Of a stretch of DNA of 64,000 nucleotides, positions 26,952-35,189 are shown piece by piece. The translations under genes were made by a program, and so were the position numbers. The first letter of the stretch is position 1; every line of letters begins with the position of its first letter. Location: the NCBI GenBank assembly GCA_016709385.1, contig JADJMW010000013.1, positions 62,001 to 126,000 on the forward strand, written 5' to 3'. Source of the stretch: Candidatus Rubrivivax defluviihabitans (GTDB lineage Bacteria; Pseudomonadota; Gammaproteobacteria; Burkholderiales; Burkholderiaceae_C). A model generated the notes under the pieces. It had not been told where the DNA came from and made no database searches. It was given only the letters and a program-made list of their open reading frames with translations.

Positions 26952-28688
26952 TCAGGTGCGGAATTGCATCGCGTGCAGCCGCGCATACAGGCCGCCGGCG
27001 GCCAGCAGTTCGGCGTGTGTGCCCTGTTCGGCCACGCGGCCGGCTTCCAGCGCCACCACGCGGTCGGCATGTTCGATGGTGGACAGCCGGTGCGCGATGA
27101 CCAGCGTCGTGCGGCCCTGCATCAGCGTTTCCAGCGCGGCCTGCACGGCGCGCTCGGACTCCGAGTCCAGCGCCGAGGTGGCTTCGTCCAGGATCAGCAC
27201 CGGCGCGTCCTTGCAGATCGCGCGCGCAATGGCCAGCCGCTGCCGCTGGCCGCCGGACAGTTCGCTGCCGTTGTGGCCGATCATCGTGTCCAGGCCCTGC
27301 GGCAGGCCGTCGACGAAGTCGAGCAGGTGCGCCGCCTTCAGCGCGCTGCGCACGGTCTCGGGCGGCAGGTCGGCGCCCAGCGCCACGTTGGCCGCCACGG
27401 TATCGTTGAACAGCACCACATCCTGGCTGACGAGCGCGAACTGGCGCCTCAGCGCGGCCACGTCCCAGTCTTCCAGCGCCACGCCGTCCAGCGTGATGCG
27501 GCCCGCGGAAGGTGCGATGAAGCGCGGCAGCAGGTTGGCCAGCGTCGACTTGCCGGCGCCCGAAGGTCCCACCAGAGCCACCGTCTCGCCGCCGCGCACC
27601 TGCAGCGTCACGCCGTCCAGCGCCGGCGCGGCATCTTCGCGATAGCGCAGCGTCACGCCCTCGAAGCGGATGTCGCCGCGCGCGCGGGTCGGCGGCTCGC
27701 CCGCGCCGTGGCTGCCGCCGCGCTCGGCCGGGCTTTGCTCGATGAGGTCGATGCCGCGTTCCACCGCGGCCAGGCCGCGTGTCACGGGCGCCATCACGTC
27801 CGACAGGTGCTTGATCGGTGCCACCAGCATCAGCATGGCCGAGATGAAGGCCACGAAGCTGCCCACCGTGGAGCCGCCCGACTGGCTTTGCCACAGCGCC
27901 AGTGCAATCACCGCCGAAAGCGCGAAAGCCGCCAGCATCTGCGTCACCGGCGTCATGGTGGCGCCGGCCACCACCGCCTTCAGCATGAGCCGGCGCACTC
28001 GGTCGGCGCGCGACAGGAAGCGCGCCGACTGCCGTGCCGCCGCGCCGTGCAGGCGCACGATGCGCCAGGCCAGCACGTTCTCCTCCACCACGTAGGCCAG
28101 TTCGTCGGTGGCCTGCTGGCCTTCGACCGTCAGCCGATGCAGCCGCTTGCCCAGGGCGCGCATGACCAGCGCGATGGCCGGAAAGAGCAGGCCCACGAAC
28201 AGCGTGAGCTGCCAGTTCAGCCACAGCAGATAGGACAGCAGCGCCACCAGCGTGAGTGCATCGCGCACCAGCGCCAGCAGCGCGCCCACGAGAACCGTCA
28301 CGCCGGACTGCGCCTCGTAGACCAGGGTGTTGGTCAGCCCGCTGGCGCTGGTGCGCGTGTAGGTGGCGGGCTCGGCCACCATGAGGCGGTCGAACATGGC
28401 CATGCGCAGCCGCACCACGGCGCGCGTGGCGGTCCAGGCCAGGCCATATTGCGCCGTGAAGGCCGCCGCGCTGCGCACCGCGAACAGCGTGATGATGGCC
28501 GCCGGCACCATCCACAGGGCCAGTTCGCCGGCCGCGAAGCCCTTGTCCAGCAGCTGGCTCATCAGCGCCGGAATCATGGGCTCGGTGGCGGCCATCACCA
28601 GCGAGCCCGCCATGGCGCCCAGCAAGCCGGCCCGGCTGTGGCGCACGAAGGGCAGGAGGCGGGCGAAACGCTGCAGCAGGGTGGGCAT
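26952..28688 (-). CDS. MsbA-type ABC exporter (lipid/drug flippase)
   Basis: This 578-residue half-transporter has six transmembrane helices (about 15-300) and an ABC ATPase. It carries GPSGAGKST Walker A, LSGGQRQR signature and VLILDEATSALD Walker B. ASGLTNTLVYEAQSG and the overall length match MsbA/lipid A flippases of betaproteobacteria. Whether it moves lipid A or drugs cannot be settled from sequence. ATG 28688 is divergent from tolB, with a shared control region of about 118 bases. The nearest relatives in this window are the Atm1-type gene at 2.4 kb, clearly another family. Confidence 0.87.
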   Translation of the reverse strand: MPTLLQRFARLLPFVRHSRAGLLGAMAGSLVMAATEPMIPALMSQLLDKGFAAGELALWMVPAAIITLFAVRSAAAFTAQYGLAWTATRAVVRLRMAMFDRLMVAEPATYTRTSASGLTNTLVYEAQSGVTVLVGALLALVRDALTLVALLSYLLWLNWQLTLFVGLLFPAIALVMRALGKRLHRLTVEGQQATDELAYVVEENVLAWRIVRLHGAAARQSARFLSRADRVRRLMLKAVVAGATMTPVTQMLAAFALSAVIALALWQSQSGGSTVGSFVAFISAMLMLVAPIKHLSDVMAPVTRGLAAVERGIDLIEQSPAERGGSHGAGEPPTRARGDIRFEGVTLRYREDAAPALDGVTLQVRGGETVALVGPSGAGKSTLANLLPRFIAPSAGRITLDGVALEDWDVAALRRQFALVSQDVVLFNDTVAANVALGADLPPETVRSALKAAHLLDFVDGLPQGLDTMIGHNGSELSGGQRQRLAIARAICKDAPVLILDEATSALDSESERAVQAALETLMQGRTTLVIAHRLSTIEHADRVVALEAGRVAEQGTHAELLAAGGLYARLHAMQFRT

Positions 28689-28774
28689 GGGTGGGGAAGG
28701 GGGCCGGGCCGGGGCAATGTGCCCCCGGCGAGCGCGGATTATCGCGGCGCGCGGGCCCGGCCCGGCCCGCTGCC

Positions 28775-28780
28775 TACAAT
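28775..28780 (+). promoter_or_regulatory. Candidate -10 box of tolB-pal-cpoB
   Basis: TACAAT stands 27 bases upstream of the tolB start at 28807 within the divergent msbA-tolB region. No good -35 is seen, the upstream sequence being a GC-rich repeat (28760-28770). Confidence 0.4.
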
Positions 28781-28806
28781 GTTGCGTGCTCTCGTCCTGT
28801 TCAGCG

Positions 28807-30117
28807 ATGCCCTCGGCGGCCGACCCCGCCCCTGCGCTTGGTGCCATGCCGCGGCGCCAGTTCCTCGGTGTCCTCGGGGCTCTGGGGGCTGCAGCGGCTG
28901 CGCCCGCCGCGGCCCAGTTCCGGGTCGAGATCTCCGGCGTCGGCGCCACCCAGGTGCCGGTGGTGGTGGGCGACTTCCGCGGCGAAGCGGCCGGCAGCGT
29001 GCGCCTGGCCGCCATCGTGCGCGCCGACCTCGAACGCAGCGGCCTGTTCCGCGCCCTGCCGGCCGACCAGCCGCTGGACGAAAGCAGCAATATCAACCTC
29101 GCGGAGTGGCGCGGCCGCGGCGCCGATGCCGTGGTCGGCGGTTCGGTGTCGCGCCTGGCCGACGGCCGCTTCGACGTGCGCTTCCGGCTCTGGGACGCGG
29201 TGCGCAACGAGCAGCTGCTGGGCCAGAGCAAGGTCGTGCTGCCCGAGGACCTGCGCCTGGCCGCGCACCGCGTGGCCGACGAGGTGCACGAAAAGCTCAC
29301 CGGCGAGCGCGGTGTCAATGCCACCCGCATCGCCTACGTGGTGCGCACCGGCCGCCGCTTCACGCTGCACGTGACCGACGCCGACGGCGAAGGCGGCCAG
29401 GTGGCGCTGGCCAGTCCCGAGTCCATCATCTCGCCAGCCTGGGCGCCCAATGGCCGGCAGATCGCCTATGTGTCTTTCGAGACGCAGAAGGCCGTGGTCT
29501 GGGTGCAGGACCTCAGCACCGGAGCCCGCCGCCGGGTGGCCGCCTTCCGCGGCTCCAACAGTGCGCCGGCCTGGTCGCCCGACGGCACGCGGCTGGCCGT
29601 GACCTTGTCGCAGGATGGACCTTCGCAGCTGTACACCCTGCCCGCCGAAGGCGGCACGCCGGTGCGGCTGACACGCAGCGACAGCATCGACACCGAGGCG
29701 GTCTACGCGCCCGACGGCCGCAGCATCTATTTCGTCAGCGACCGCGGCGGCGGCCCGCAGATCTACCGCGTGCCGGCCAGCGGCGGCGCGGTGCAGCGCA
29801 TCACCTTCGACGGCAGCTACAACATCAGCCCGGCCATCAGCCCCGACGGCACGCTGCTGGCCTACGTGACGCGGCGCGATGGCGCCTTCAAGCTGATGAC
29901 GCTGGAACTGGGCGGCGGCTCGCCGTTGTCCCTGACCGACACGCGCCACGACGAGAGCCCCAGTTTCGCGCCCAACGGCCGCCTGCTGCTGTATGCCACC
30001 CGCTTGCAGGGCAGCGACGTGCTGATGACGACCACGCTCGACGGCCGCATCAAGACACGTCTGGTGAGCAGCGGCGCCGACATGCGCGAGCCGGCCTGGG
30101 GCCCTTACAGTCGCTGA
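28807..30117 (+). CDS. tolB: TolB, periplasmic component of the Tol-Pal system
   Basis: This 436-residue protein has an N-terminal signal, a TolB N-domain (FRVEISGVGATQVPVVVGDF) and five WD40-like PD40 repeats (SPAWAPNGRQIAY, APAWSPDGTRLAV, EAVYAPDGRSIYFVSDRGG, SPAISPDGTLLAY, SPSFAPNGRLLLY). TolB links Pal to the TolQRA motor in outer-membrane constriction. Starts at 28807 and 28846 are both in frame. The leader contains PRRQFLG, a Tat-like twin-arginine motif, whereas TolB is usually Sec-exported. pal and cpoB follow, as is conserved; tolQRA are not in this window. Confidence 0.95.
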   Translation: MPSAADPAPALGAMPRRQFLGVLGALGAAAAAPAAAQFRVEISGVGATQVPVVVGDFRGEAAGSVRLAAIVRADLERSGLFRALPADQPLDESSNINLAEWRGRGADAVVGGSVSRLADGRFDVRFRLWDAVRNEQLLGQSKVVLPEDLRLAAHRVADEVHEKLTGERGVNATRIAYVVRTGRRFTLHVTDADGEGGQVALASPESIISPAWAPNGRQIAYVSFETQKAVVWVQDLSTGARRRVAAFRGSNSAPAWSPDGTRLAVTLSQDGPSQLYTLPAEGGTPVRLTRSDSIDTEAVYAPDGRSIYFVSDRGGGPQIYRVPASGGAVQRITFDGSYNISPAISPDGTLLAYVTRRDGAFKLMTLELGGGSPLSLTDTRHDESPSFAPNGRLLLYATRLQGSDVLMTTTLDGRIKTRLVSSGADMREPAWGPYSR

Positions 30118-30172
30118 ACGCCGCGCAGCCCTTCGACCGGCACCTTCCCACCGTTTTCATAGGAGATCCACC

Positions 30173-30760
30173 ATGAAGCAGCACACCCGATGGACCCGCC
30201 TGCTGGCCACGCCGCTGGCCGCGCTGATGCTGGTGCTGGCCGGCTGCGAAACCACCCAGCTCGACGAACCGACGGCCGCACCGGTGGAGTCGCGCAAGCC
30301 GGTGGCAGGGACGGCGGGGGCAGCGGGGGGTACGCCGGGGGCCGCCGCCGCGGGCACGCCGCAGTCGCAGGTGGCCACGGTCGACCTGGCCGGGCAGGGC
30401 GCGGCCGGCGCGGCGGCCAGGGCGGCGGCGCCGAGCCAGCGCATCGTCTATTTCGACTTCGACAGTTTCGCCATCAAGAACGAGTTCAACGCCATGCTCG
30501 ACGGGCACGCCCGCGCATTGGCGGCCAGCCGCGACAAGCGCATGGTGGTCGAGGGCCACACCGACGAACGCGGCAGCCGCGAATACAACCTGGCCCTGGG
30601 TCAGAAGCGCGCCGAAGCCGTGGTGCGCTCGCTGGCCCTGCTGGGAGCGGGCGAACAGCAGCTGGAGGCGGTGAGCTTCGGCGAGGAACGCCCGGCCGTG
30701 CCCGGCAGCGACGAAGAGGCCTGGTCGCGCAACCGGCGTGCCGAACTGAAGGACCGCTGA
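30173..30760 (+). CDS. pal: Peptidoglycan-associated lipoprotein Pal
   Basis: This 195-residue outer-membrane lipoprotein has the lipobox LVLAGC (Cys25), a Gly/Ala-rich linker and an OmpA-like peptidoglycan-binding domain. VYFDFDSFAIK, VEGHTDERGSREYNLALG and the final SRNRRAEL are visible. Pal anchors the outer membrane to peptidoglycan and binds TolB. A strong AGGAG ribosome site precedes ATG 30173. It lies 55 bases after tolB and is followed immediately by cpoB. Confidence 0.96.
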   Translation: MKQHTRWTRLLATPLAALMLVLAGCETTQLDEPTAAPVESRKPVAGTAGAAGGTPGAAAAGTPQSQVATVDLAGQGAAGAAARAAAPSQRIVYFDFDSFAIKNEFNAMLDGHARALAASRDKRMVVEGHTDERGSREYNLALGQKRAEAVVRSLALLGAGEQQLEAVSFGEERPAVPGSDEEAWSRNRRAELKDR

Positions 30761-30761
30761 A

Positions 30762-31556
30762 GTGCGAACCGCCGTGCTGGCGCGCACCGCGCTGCTCGTG
30801 CTGGCGCTGGGTGGTCTGGCCGGCGCGGCCCAGGCGCAGCTGTTCAGCGACTCCGAAGCGCGCAAGGCCATCATCGACCTGCGTGAACGATTCGCGGCCA
30901 GCGAAGAGCAGGCCAAGACCCGCAACGCCGAACTGGCGGCGGCCAATGCACGGCTCACCGAGCAGCTGGCGGCCTTGCGGCGCAGCCTGCTCGAACTGAA
31001 CAACCAGCTCGAGGCCCTGCGCGGCGAAGTCGCCACCCTGCGCGGCCACGACGAGCAGCTGACGCGCGAGCTGGCTGAATTGCAGAAGAGCCAGAAGGAC
31101 GTGGGCCAAGCTCTGGACGGGCGGCTGCAGAAGCTGGAGCCGTCCAAGGTATCGCTGGATGGCCGCGAATTCGTCGCCGGTCCTGCCGAGAGGGCGGCCT
31201 ACGAGGAAGCCATGGCCGCCATCCGCGGCGGGGACTTCGACAAGGCGGCGGCCTTGCTGGCCGACTTTCAGCGCCGCTATCCCGGCAGCGGCTATGCCGA
31301 CAGCGTGCGCTTCTGGCTGGGCAATGCGCTGTACGGCAAGCGCGACCACAAGGGCGCCACGGCTGCCTTCCGCGCCTTCCTGAACGGCGCGCCCGACCAC
31401 CCCCGGGCCCCCGACGCGCTGCTGGCCATGGCCAACAGCCAGATCGAGATGAAGGACGTGAGCGGCGCGCGCCGCACCCTTGGCGAGCTGGTGAAGGCCT
31501 ACCCGCAGTCCGAGGCCGCGCAGGCCGGCAAGCAGAGGCTGGCGACGCTGAAGTAG
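30762..31556 (+). CDS. cpoB: CpoB (YbgF), Tol-Pal-associated periplasmic protein
   Basis: This 264-residue protein has a signal peptide, an N-terminal coiled coil (about residues 35-115, rich in E/L/A heptads) that trimerises in CpoB, and C-terminal TPR repeats (AAYEEAMAAIRGGDFDKA, SVRFWLGNALYGKRDHKGA, PDALLAMANSQIEMKD). CpoB coordinates PBP1b activity with Tol-dependent constriction. The start is GTG 30762, one base after the pal stop, since no ATG is close. It completes the tolB-pal-cpoB order. Confidence 0.94.
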   Translation: MRTAVLARTALLVLALGGLAGAAQAQLFSDSEARKAIIDLRERFAASEEQAKTRNAELAAANARLTEQLAALRRSLLELNNQLEALRGEVATLRGHDEQLTRELAELQKSQKDVGQALDGRLQKLEPSKVSLDGREFVAGPAERAAYEEAMAAIRGGDFDKAAALLADFQRRYPGSGYADSVRFWLGNALYGKRDHKGATAAFRAFLNGAPDHPRAPDALLAMANSQIEMKDVSGARRTLGELVKAYPQSEAAQAGKQRLATLK

Positions 31557-31569
31557 CGCCTTCGCGCCC

Positions 31570-31588
31570 GCGCCCGGCAAGCGGGCGC
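31570..31588 (+). terminator. Hairpin after cpoB
   Basis: GCGCCCG (31570-31576) and CGGGCGC (31582-31588) form a perfect 7-base stem with a 5-base loop, 14 bases after the cpoB stop. No T tract follows, so intrinsic termination is uncertain. A TAGAAT -10-like box for the next gene follows at 31593-31598. Confidence 0.4.
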
Positions 31589-31605
31589 TGCCTAGAATCC
31601 CGGGC

Positions 31606-32721
31606 ATGCAGGAGTCCGATCTTCCCGCGCTGGTGAGCCGCGTGCTGTGGGCCGCCTTTGCCCTGGCAGCGGCCTTCGGCGCCATCGCCCAGCGCACGCA
31701 TTTCTGCACCATGGGCGCGGTGGCCGATATCGTCACCATGGGCGACTGGACGCGCATGCGCATGTGGCTGCTGGCCATCGGCACGGCCATGATCGGCTTC
31801 AATCTCATGGTCGCCCTGGGTTGGGTGGAGGCGCGCCACAGCGTCTATGCCGGGCCGCGGCTGGTCTGGCTTTCAAACGCCTTCGGCGGGCTGCTGTTCG
31901 GCTTCGGCATGGTGCTGGCGTCGGGCTGCGGCAGCAAGACGCTGGTGCGCGTGGGCGGTGGCAGCCTGAAGGCGCTGGTGGTGTTGTGCGTGCTGGCCAT
32001 CGCCGCGTATGCCACGCTGCGCGGCGTGGCGGCGGTGGTGCGCGTGGCCTGGTTGGACACGGTGGCGCTGACGCTGCCCGTGGGCCAGGACCTGCCTTCG
32101 CTGCTCGCGCTGGCCACCGGCGCGAGCACGGGTCTTTCGGCCTTGCTGCTGGGCCTGGGTCTGGGTGCTGCGCTGGTGGGCTTCGTCCTGGCGCGGCCCG
32201 AGGGTCGGTCGGTCGAGGTGCTGGTGGCAGGCCTGGGCATCGGCGCGGTGATCGTCGGCGTGTGGTGGGTGTCGGGCCGGCTGGGCCACCTGGCCGAGCA
32301 CCCGGTGACGCTGGAGAGCGTTTTCCTGGCCACGAATACGCGCCGCATGGAGTCGCTCACCTTCGTGGCCCCCATCGCGTATGCCGTGGACTGGCTGATC
32401 CTGTTCAGCGACGCCGGCAAGGTGCTCACCATCGGCATCGTCAGCGTCTTCGGCGTCATCGCCGGATCGGCCGCGGTGGCGCTGGCCGGGCGGCGTTTCC
32501 GCTGGGAAGGCTTCGCCGGCACCGAGGACACGGCCAACCACCTGGTGGGCGCGGTGCTGATGGGCGTGGGCGGCGTCACCGCCATGGGCTGCACGGTGGG
32601 CCAGGGCCTGTCGGGGCTGTCCACGCTGGCGCTGGGCAGCTTCATCGCCATGGCCGGCATCCTGGCCGGTGCGGTGCTGGCCTTGCGCTGGCAGCTGTGG
32701 CGCCTGGAGCGGCAGGCGTGA
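31606..32721 (+). CDS. YeeE/YedE (TsuA-like) sulfur-compound transporter
   Basis: This 371-residue membrane protein has about nine or ten hydrophobic helices. The three conserved cysteine sites of the YeeE/TsuA family are visible: HFCTMGAV near the N-terminus, ASGCGSK, and AMGCTVGQGLSG near the C-terminus. In TsuA such cysteines relay thiosulfate through the channel. Substrate here could be thiosulfate or another sulfur compound. No TsuB/TusA-like sulfurtransferase gene adjoins it. Its stop overlaps the GTG start of tcdA, so the two are coupled. Confidence 0.9.
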   Translation: MQESDLPALVSRVLWAAFALAAAFGAIAQRTHFCTMGAVADIVTMGDWTRMRMWLLAIGTAMIGFNLMVALGWVEARHSVYAGPRLVWLSNAFGGLLFGFGMVLASGCGSKTLVRVGGGSLKALVVLCVLAIAAYATLRGVAAVVRVAWLDTVALTLPVGQDLPSLLALATGASTGLSALLLGLGLGAALVGFVLARPEGRSVEVLVAGLGIGAVIVGVWWVSGRLGHLAEHPVTLESVFLATNTRRMESLTFVAPIAYAVDWLILFSDAGKVLTIGIVSVFGVIAGSAAVALAGRRFRWEGFAGTEDTANHLVGAVLMGVGGVTAMGCTVGQGLSGLSTLALGSFIAMAGILAGAVLALRWQLWRLERQA

Positions 32722-33569
32722 CAGGACCTGCAGCCGGCGGGGCCGCCGATACCGCGGGCAGCGCCGACCTGGAGCGCCGTTTCGGCGGCCTGCGCCGGCT
32801 GTATGGCGACGCCGCGTATGCCCGGCTGCGCGCCGCGCGCGTGGCCGTGGTCGGCCTGGGCGGCGTGGGTTCGTGGGCGGCCGAGGCGCTGGCGCGCTGC
32901 GGCGTGGCGCGGCTGGTGCTGATCGACCTGGACCATGTCGCCGAATCCAACGTCAACCGCCAGGTGCAGGCACTCGGCCGCACACTCGGTCAGGCCAAGG
33001 TGCAGGCGCTGGCCGAACGCATCGCGGACATCCACCCCGGCTGCCAGGTGCTGGCGGTGGAGGACTTCGTGGCCCCCGACAACTGGCCGGCGCTCCTGCC
33101 CGCGCCGGTGGACGTGCTGGTGGACGCCTGCGACCAGGTGCGCGCCAAGCTGGCGCTGGCGGCCTGGAGCCTGCGTGAGGGCGTGCCGCTGGTGTGCGTG
33201 GGCGCGGCCGGCGGCAAGCGCCAGCCGCAGCGCGTGGAAGTGGCCGACCTGGCCGAGGCCACGCACGACCCGCTGCTGGCCAGCCTGCGCCAGCGCCTGC
33301 GCAAGGAGGCGGGCGCACCGCGGCAGGGGCCGATCGGCGTGCGCTGCGTGTTTTCGCGCGAGAGCGTCGTGGCGCCGGCGGCGGTGTGCGAGGCCGATGA
33401 ACCGGGTGCGGCTGCAACGGCCGTGGACGGCAGCCTGAACTGCCATGGCTACGGGTCCAGCGTCATGGTCACGGCCACCTTCGGCATGGTGGCCGCGGCG
33501 CAGGTGCTGCAAGCGCTGCGGGCCGTGGTGCCGGTGCCGGAGATCGGCAAAAAGGCAGATATACTTTGA
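32718..33569 (+). CDS. tcdA: tRNA threonylcarbamoyladenosine dehydratase TcdA (CsdL/YgdL)
   Basis: This 283-residue E1-like protein uses ATP to convert t6A37 in tRNA to cyclic ct6A. It has the Rossmann ATP-binding motif VVGLGGVGSWAAEALARCG, DLDHVAESNVNRQ, DACDQVRAK and GAAGGKRQP, all typical of TcdA. The start is GTG 32718, overlapping the transporter stop (GTGA). It lies just upstream of two tRNA-Lys genes; tRNA-Lys carries t6A37, a suggestive but possibly accidental neighbourhood. Confidence 0.92.
   Translation: MTGPAAGGAADTAGSADLERRFGGLRRLYGDAAYARLRAARVAVVGLGGVGSWAAEALARCGVARLVLIDLDHVAESNVNRQVQALGRTLGQAKVQALAERIADIHPGCQVLAVEDFVAPDNWPALLPAPVDVLVDACDQVRAKLALAAWSLREGVPLVCVGAAGGKRQPQRVEVADLAEATHDPLLASLRQRLRKEAGAPRQGPIGVRCVFSRESVVAPAAVCEADEPGAAATAVDGSLNCHGYGSSVMVTATFGMVAAAQVLQALRAVVPVPEIGKKADIL
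33560..33565 (+). promoter_or_regulatory. Candidate -10 box of the tRNA-Lys genes
   Basis: TATACT overlaps the last codons of tcdA and lies 17 bases upstream of the first tRNA. No convincing -35 is visible. Confidence 0.4.
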
Positions 33570-33581
33570 GGCTCTACGGAT

Positions 33582-33656
33582 GGGTCGTTAGCTCAGTCGG
33601 TAGAGCAGCGGACTTTAATCCGTTGGTCGCGTGTTCGAGTCACGCACGACCCACCA
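33582..33656 (+). tRNA. tRNA-Lys(TTT), anticodon loop one base short
   Basis: The acceptor stem GGGTCGT/ACGACCC, the D arm, the T arm (GCGTG-TTCGAGT-CACGC) and an encoded CCA are all intact. The anticodon stem GCGGA/TCCGT is also intact but encloses only six bases, CTTTAA, instead of the normal CTTTTAA, giving 75 rather than 76 bases. The anticodon is inferred as TTT from identity with usual tRNA-Lys(UUU). A homopolymer read error is the simplest cause; otherwise the gene would be defective or shift frame. Confidence 0.85.
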
Positions 33657-33683
33657 CGTGACGAAACGGTCGAATAGATTTCA

Positions 33684-33759
33684 GGGCTCTTAGCTCAGTT
33701 GGTAGAGCAGCGGACTCTTAATCCGTAGGTCGGGCGTTCGAATCGCCCAGGGCCCACCA
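33684..33759 (+). tRNA. tRNA-Lys(CTT)
   Basis: A complete 76-base tRNA with CCA encoded. Acceptor stem GGGCTCT/AGGGCCC, D arm, anticodon arm GCGGA-CTCTTAA-TCCGT with anticodon CTT, and T arm GGGCG-TTCGAAT-CGCCC. It lies 27 bases after the first tRNA-Lys and is probably co-transcribed with it. Confidence 0.96.
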
Positions 33760-33768
33760 GTCAGGACA

Positions 33769-33803
33769 ACGGCTCACGCAGCGATGCGTGGGCCGTTTGT
33801 TCT
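33769..33803 (+). terminator. Intrinsic terminator of the tRNA operon
   Basis: ACGGCTCACGCA (33769-33780) pairs with TGCGTGGGCCGT (33785-33796) across a GCGA loop, with one G-U pair, and is followed by TTGTTCTC. It lies 10 bases after the second tRNA. An in-frame ATG of the next gene falls inside the loop (33784), which argues against that start. Confidence 0.75.
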
Positions 33804-33882
33804 CGGGGCCGGCGCCCGCAGATCGTCGCCGACTGGACAGCCCAGGTGTCGTCGACGCTGGCTTCATCCGAAGGTCTCTCCC

Positions 33883-34275
33883 TTGCTTCACCACGTCGAG
33901 ATCTACGTCAGTGAACTGGAACGGTCCATCGCGTTCTGGTCACCCTTCATGAGCCGGCTGGGCTATGAGGCCGACCGCTGGTCGGGAGGGATGAACTACG
34001 TCAAGCAGGGCGAAGCCTACTTCTGCTTCCTGCAGGCACCCGCCGAGCATGTGGCCGCCGGTTATCACCGCAAGCGAGTCGGCCTCAATCATCTCGCGTT
34101 CCGGGCCAGGTCGCGAGCGCAGGTCGATGAGTTGGCCGCCTGGGTGCAGTCGAGTGGCTACACGACCCTGTATGAGTCCGAGTACCCGTTTGCAGGGGGT
34201 CCGGGCTACTACGCGCTGTTCTGCGAGGACCCGGACCGGATCAAGGTCGAGGTGGTGGCGCCGAGCGAGCCCTGA
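33883..34275 (+). CDS. Glyoxalase/bleomycin-resistance (VOC) family protein
   Basis: This roughly 130-residue protein has a single VOC-fold module. LHHVEIYVSELERSIAFW is the first strand with the metal-ligand-like His, FCFLQ and GLNHLAFRARSRAQVDELAAW follow, and YYALFCEDPDRIKVEVV is the last strand with the Glu. Metal-dependent isomerase, lyase or dioxygenase function is possible. The TTG at 33883, preceded by AAGG, is taken as start because the upstream ATG (33784) lies in the terminator hairpin. It appears monocistronic. Confidence 0.8.
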   Translation: MLHHVEIYVSELERSIAFWSPFMSRLGYEADRWSGGMNYVKQGEAYFCFLQAPAEHVAAGYHRKRVGLNHLAFRARSRAQVDELAAWVQSSGYTTLYESEYPFAGGPGYYALFCEDPDRIKVEVVAPSEP

Positions 34276-34519
34276 CCGTGTCATCCCTGCACGTCGGCTG
34301 GGCGTCGTCACGAAGCGAAGACCTGCTGGTCGTGCATCGCGCCGGCGGCCGCCAAGGGCCTGCAGGATCGGATCGTCGAGCGACGCCTTTTCAGTGTCGC
34401 CGGCTGGCCGGGTGCTGCCGCTCGTGACAAGATGCGCTGAATGCTTGCCGTGTGGCGCAGGCATCCGTCCGGCGCCGCGCCCGGGCCCCACGCGTCGCAC
34501 CTCTTTTTTCGGAGTCATC

Positions 34520-35026
34520 GTGCCCAAGCCCTTCGTGAACCTCGCCGATGTCGAGTTCAACGACGTCGAGGACAACGGCTTCTTCACCTCGCGGCGTGCC
34601 TTGTTCAGCGCCGGCATCGGGGCGCGCAAGCTCGGTTACAACCTGACCGTCGTGCCGCCGGGCAAGGCGCAGTGTCCGTTTCACTCGCATCGCGGCGAGG
34701 AAGAGATGTTCCTGATCCTGGAAGGCGAGGGCGAGCTCCGCTACGGGGACCAGCGCTATGCCATCCGCAAGCACGATGTCATCGCGTGCCCGACCGGTGG
34801 CGCCGAGGTCGCGCACCAGCTCATCAACACGGGAGGCGTCGACCTGCGCTACCTGGCTTTGTCGAACCTCGTGGAGATCGAGGCCTGCGAGTACCCCGAC
34901 TCCAGCAAGATCGCCGTCCGCGCGCATGAGCCGGGCACGCCGCGGCTGTGGAAGATGTTCCGCGCCGAGACGCATGTGGAGTATTACGAGCGCGAGGACA
35001 CCGAAGGTCCGGAAGGTGAGGCCTGA
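34520..35026 (+). CDS. Cupin-domain protein
   Basis: This 168-residue single-domain cupin has motif 1 CPFHSHRGEEEMFLILEGEGE and motif 2 VIACPTGGAEVAHQLINTG, with His and Glu metal ligands. The GTG at 34520 is the start, preceded by a GGAG ribosome site (34511-34514). Small cupins bind a metal and sugar, amino-acid or aromatic ligands; no specific function can be assigned. About 245 bases separate it from the VOC gene and 160 from the antiporter, so it is probably its own unit. Confidence 0.82.
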   Translation: MPKPFVNLADVEFNDVEDNGFFTSRRALFSAGIGARKLGYNLTVVPPGKAQCPFHSHRGEEEMFLILEGEGELRYGDQRYAIRKHDVIACPTGGAEVAHQLINTGGVDLRYLALSNLVEIEACEYPDSSKIAVRAHEPGTPRLWKMFRAETHVEYYEREDTEGPEGEA

Positions 35027-35189
35027 GAACGAATCGTCCCGGGGCTCGCGCGGGCCCACAGGTGCGGGTCGGATCCGCAGGCGCGAAAGCGCTCGTCACT
35101 CATCCTCCGCCGTCCGTTGACGGCGTAAGCGGCGGCGCGGGGCCTCGCGGCCGACCTGCCGGCTGCCGCCCGCCCGCGCAAGGAAGCCC

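Noticed and set aside
24001..27645. A very long plus-strand open frame (over 1200 codons) across the acylase, peroxidase and ABC genes
   Set aside because: It is antisense to three well-supported genes, is rich in Arg/Gly/Ala/His, has no domains, and is the expected by-product of high-GC codon bias.
33784..33882. ATG at 33784 as start of the glyoxalase-fold gene
   Set aside because: It falls in the loop of the tRNA terminator hairpin and adds a non-conserved arginine-rich segment; TTG 33883 with AAGG upstream fits better.
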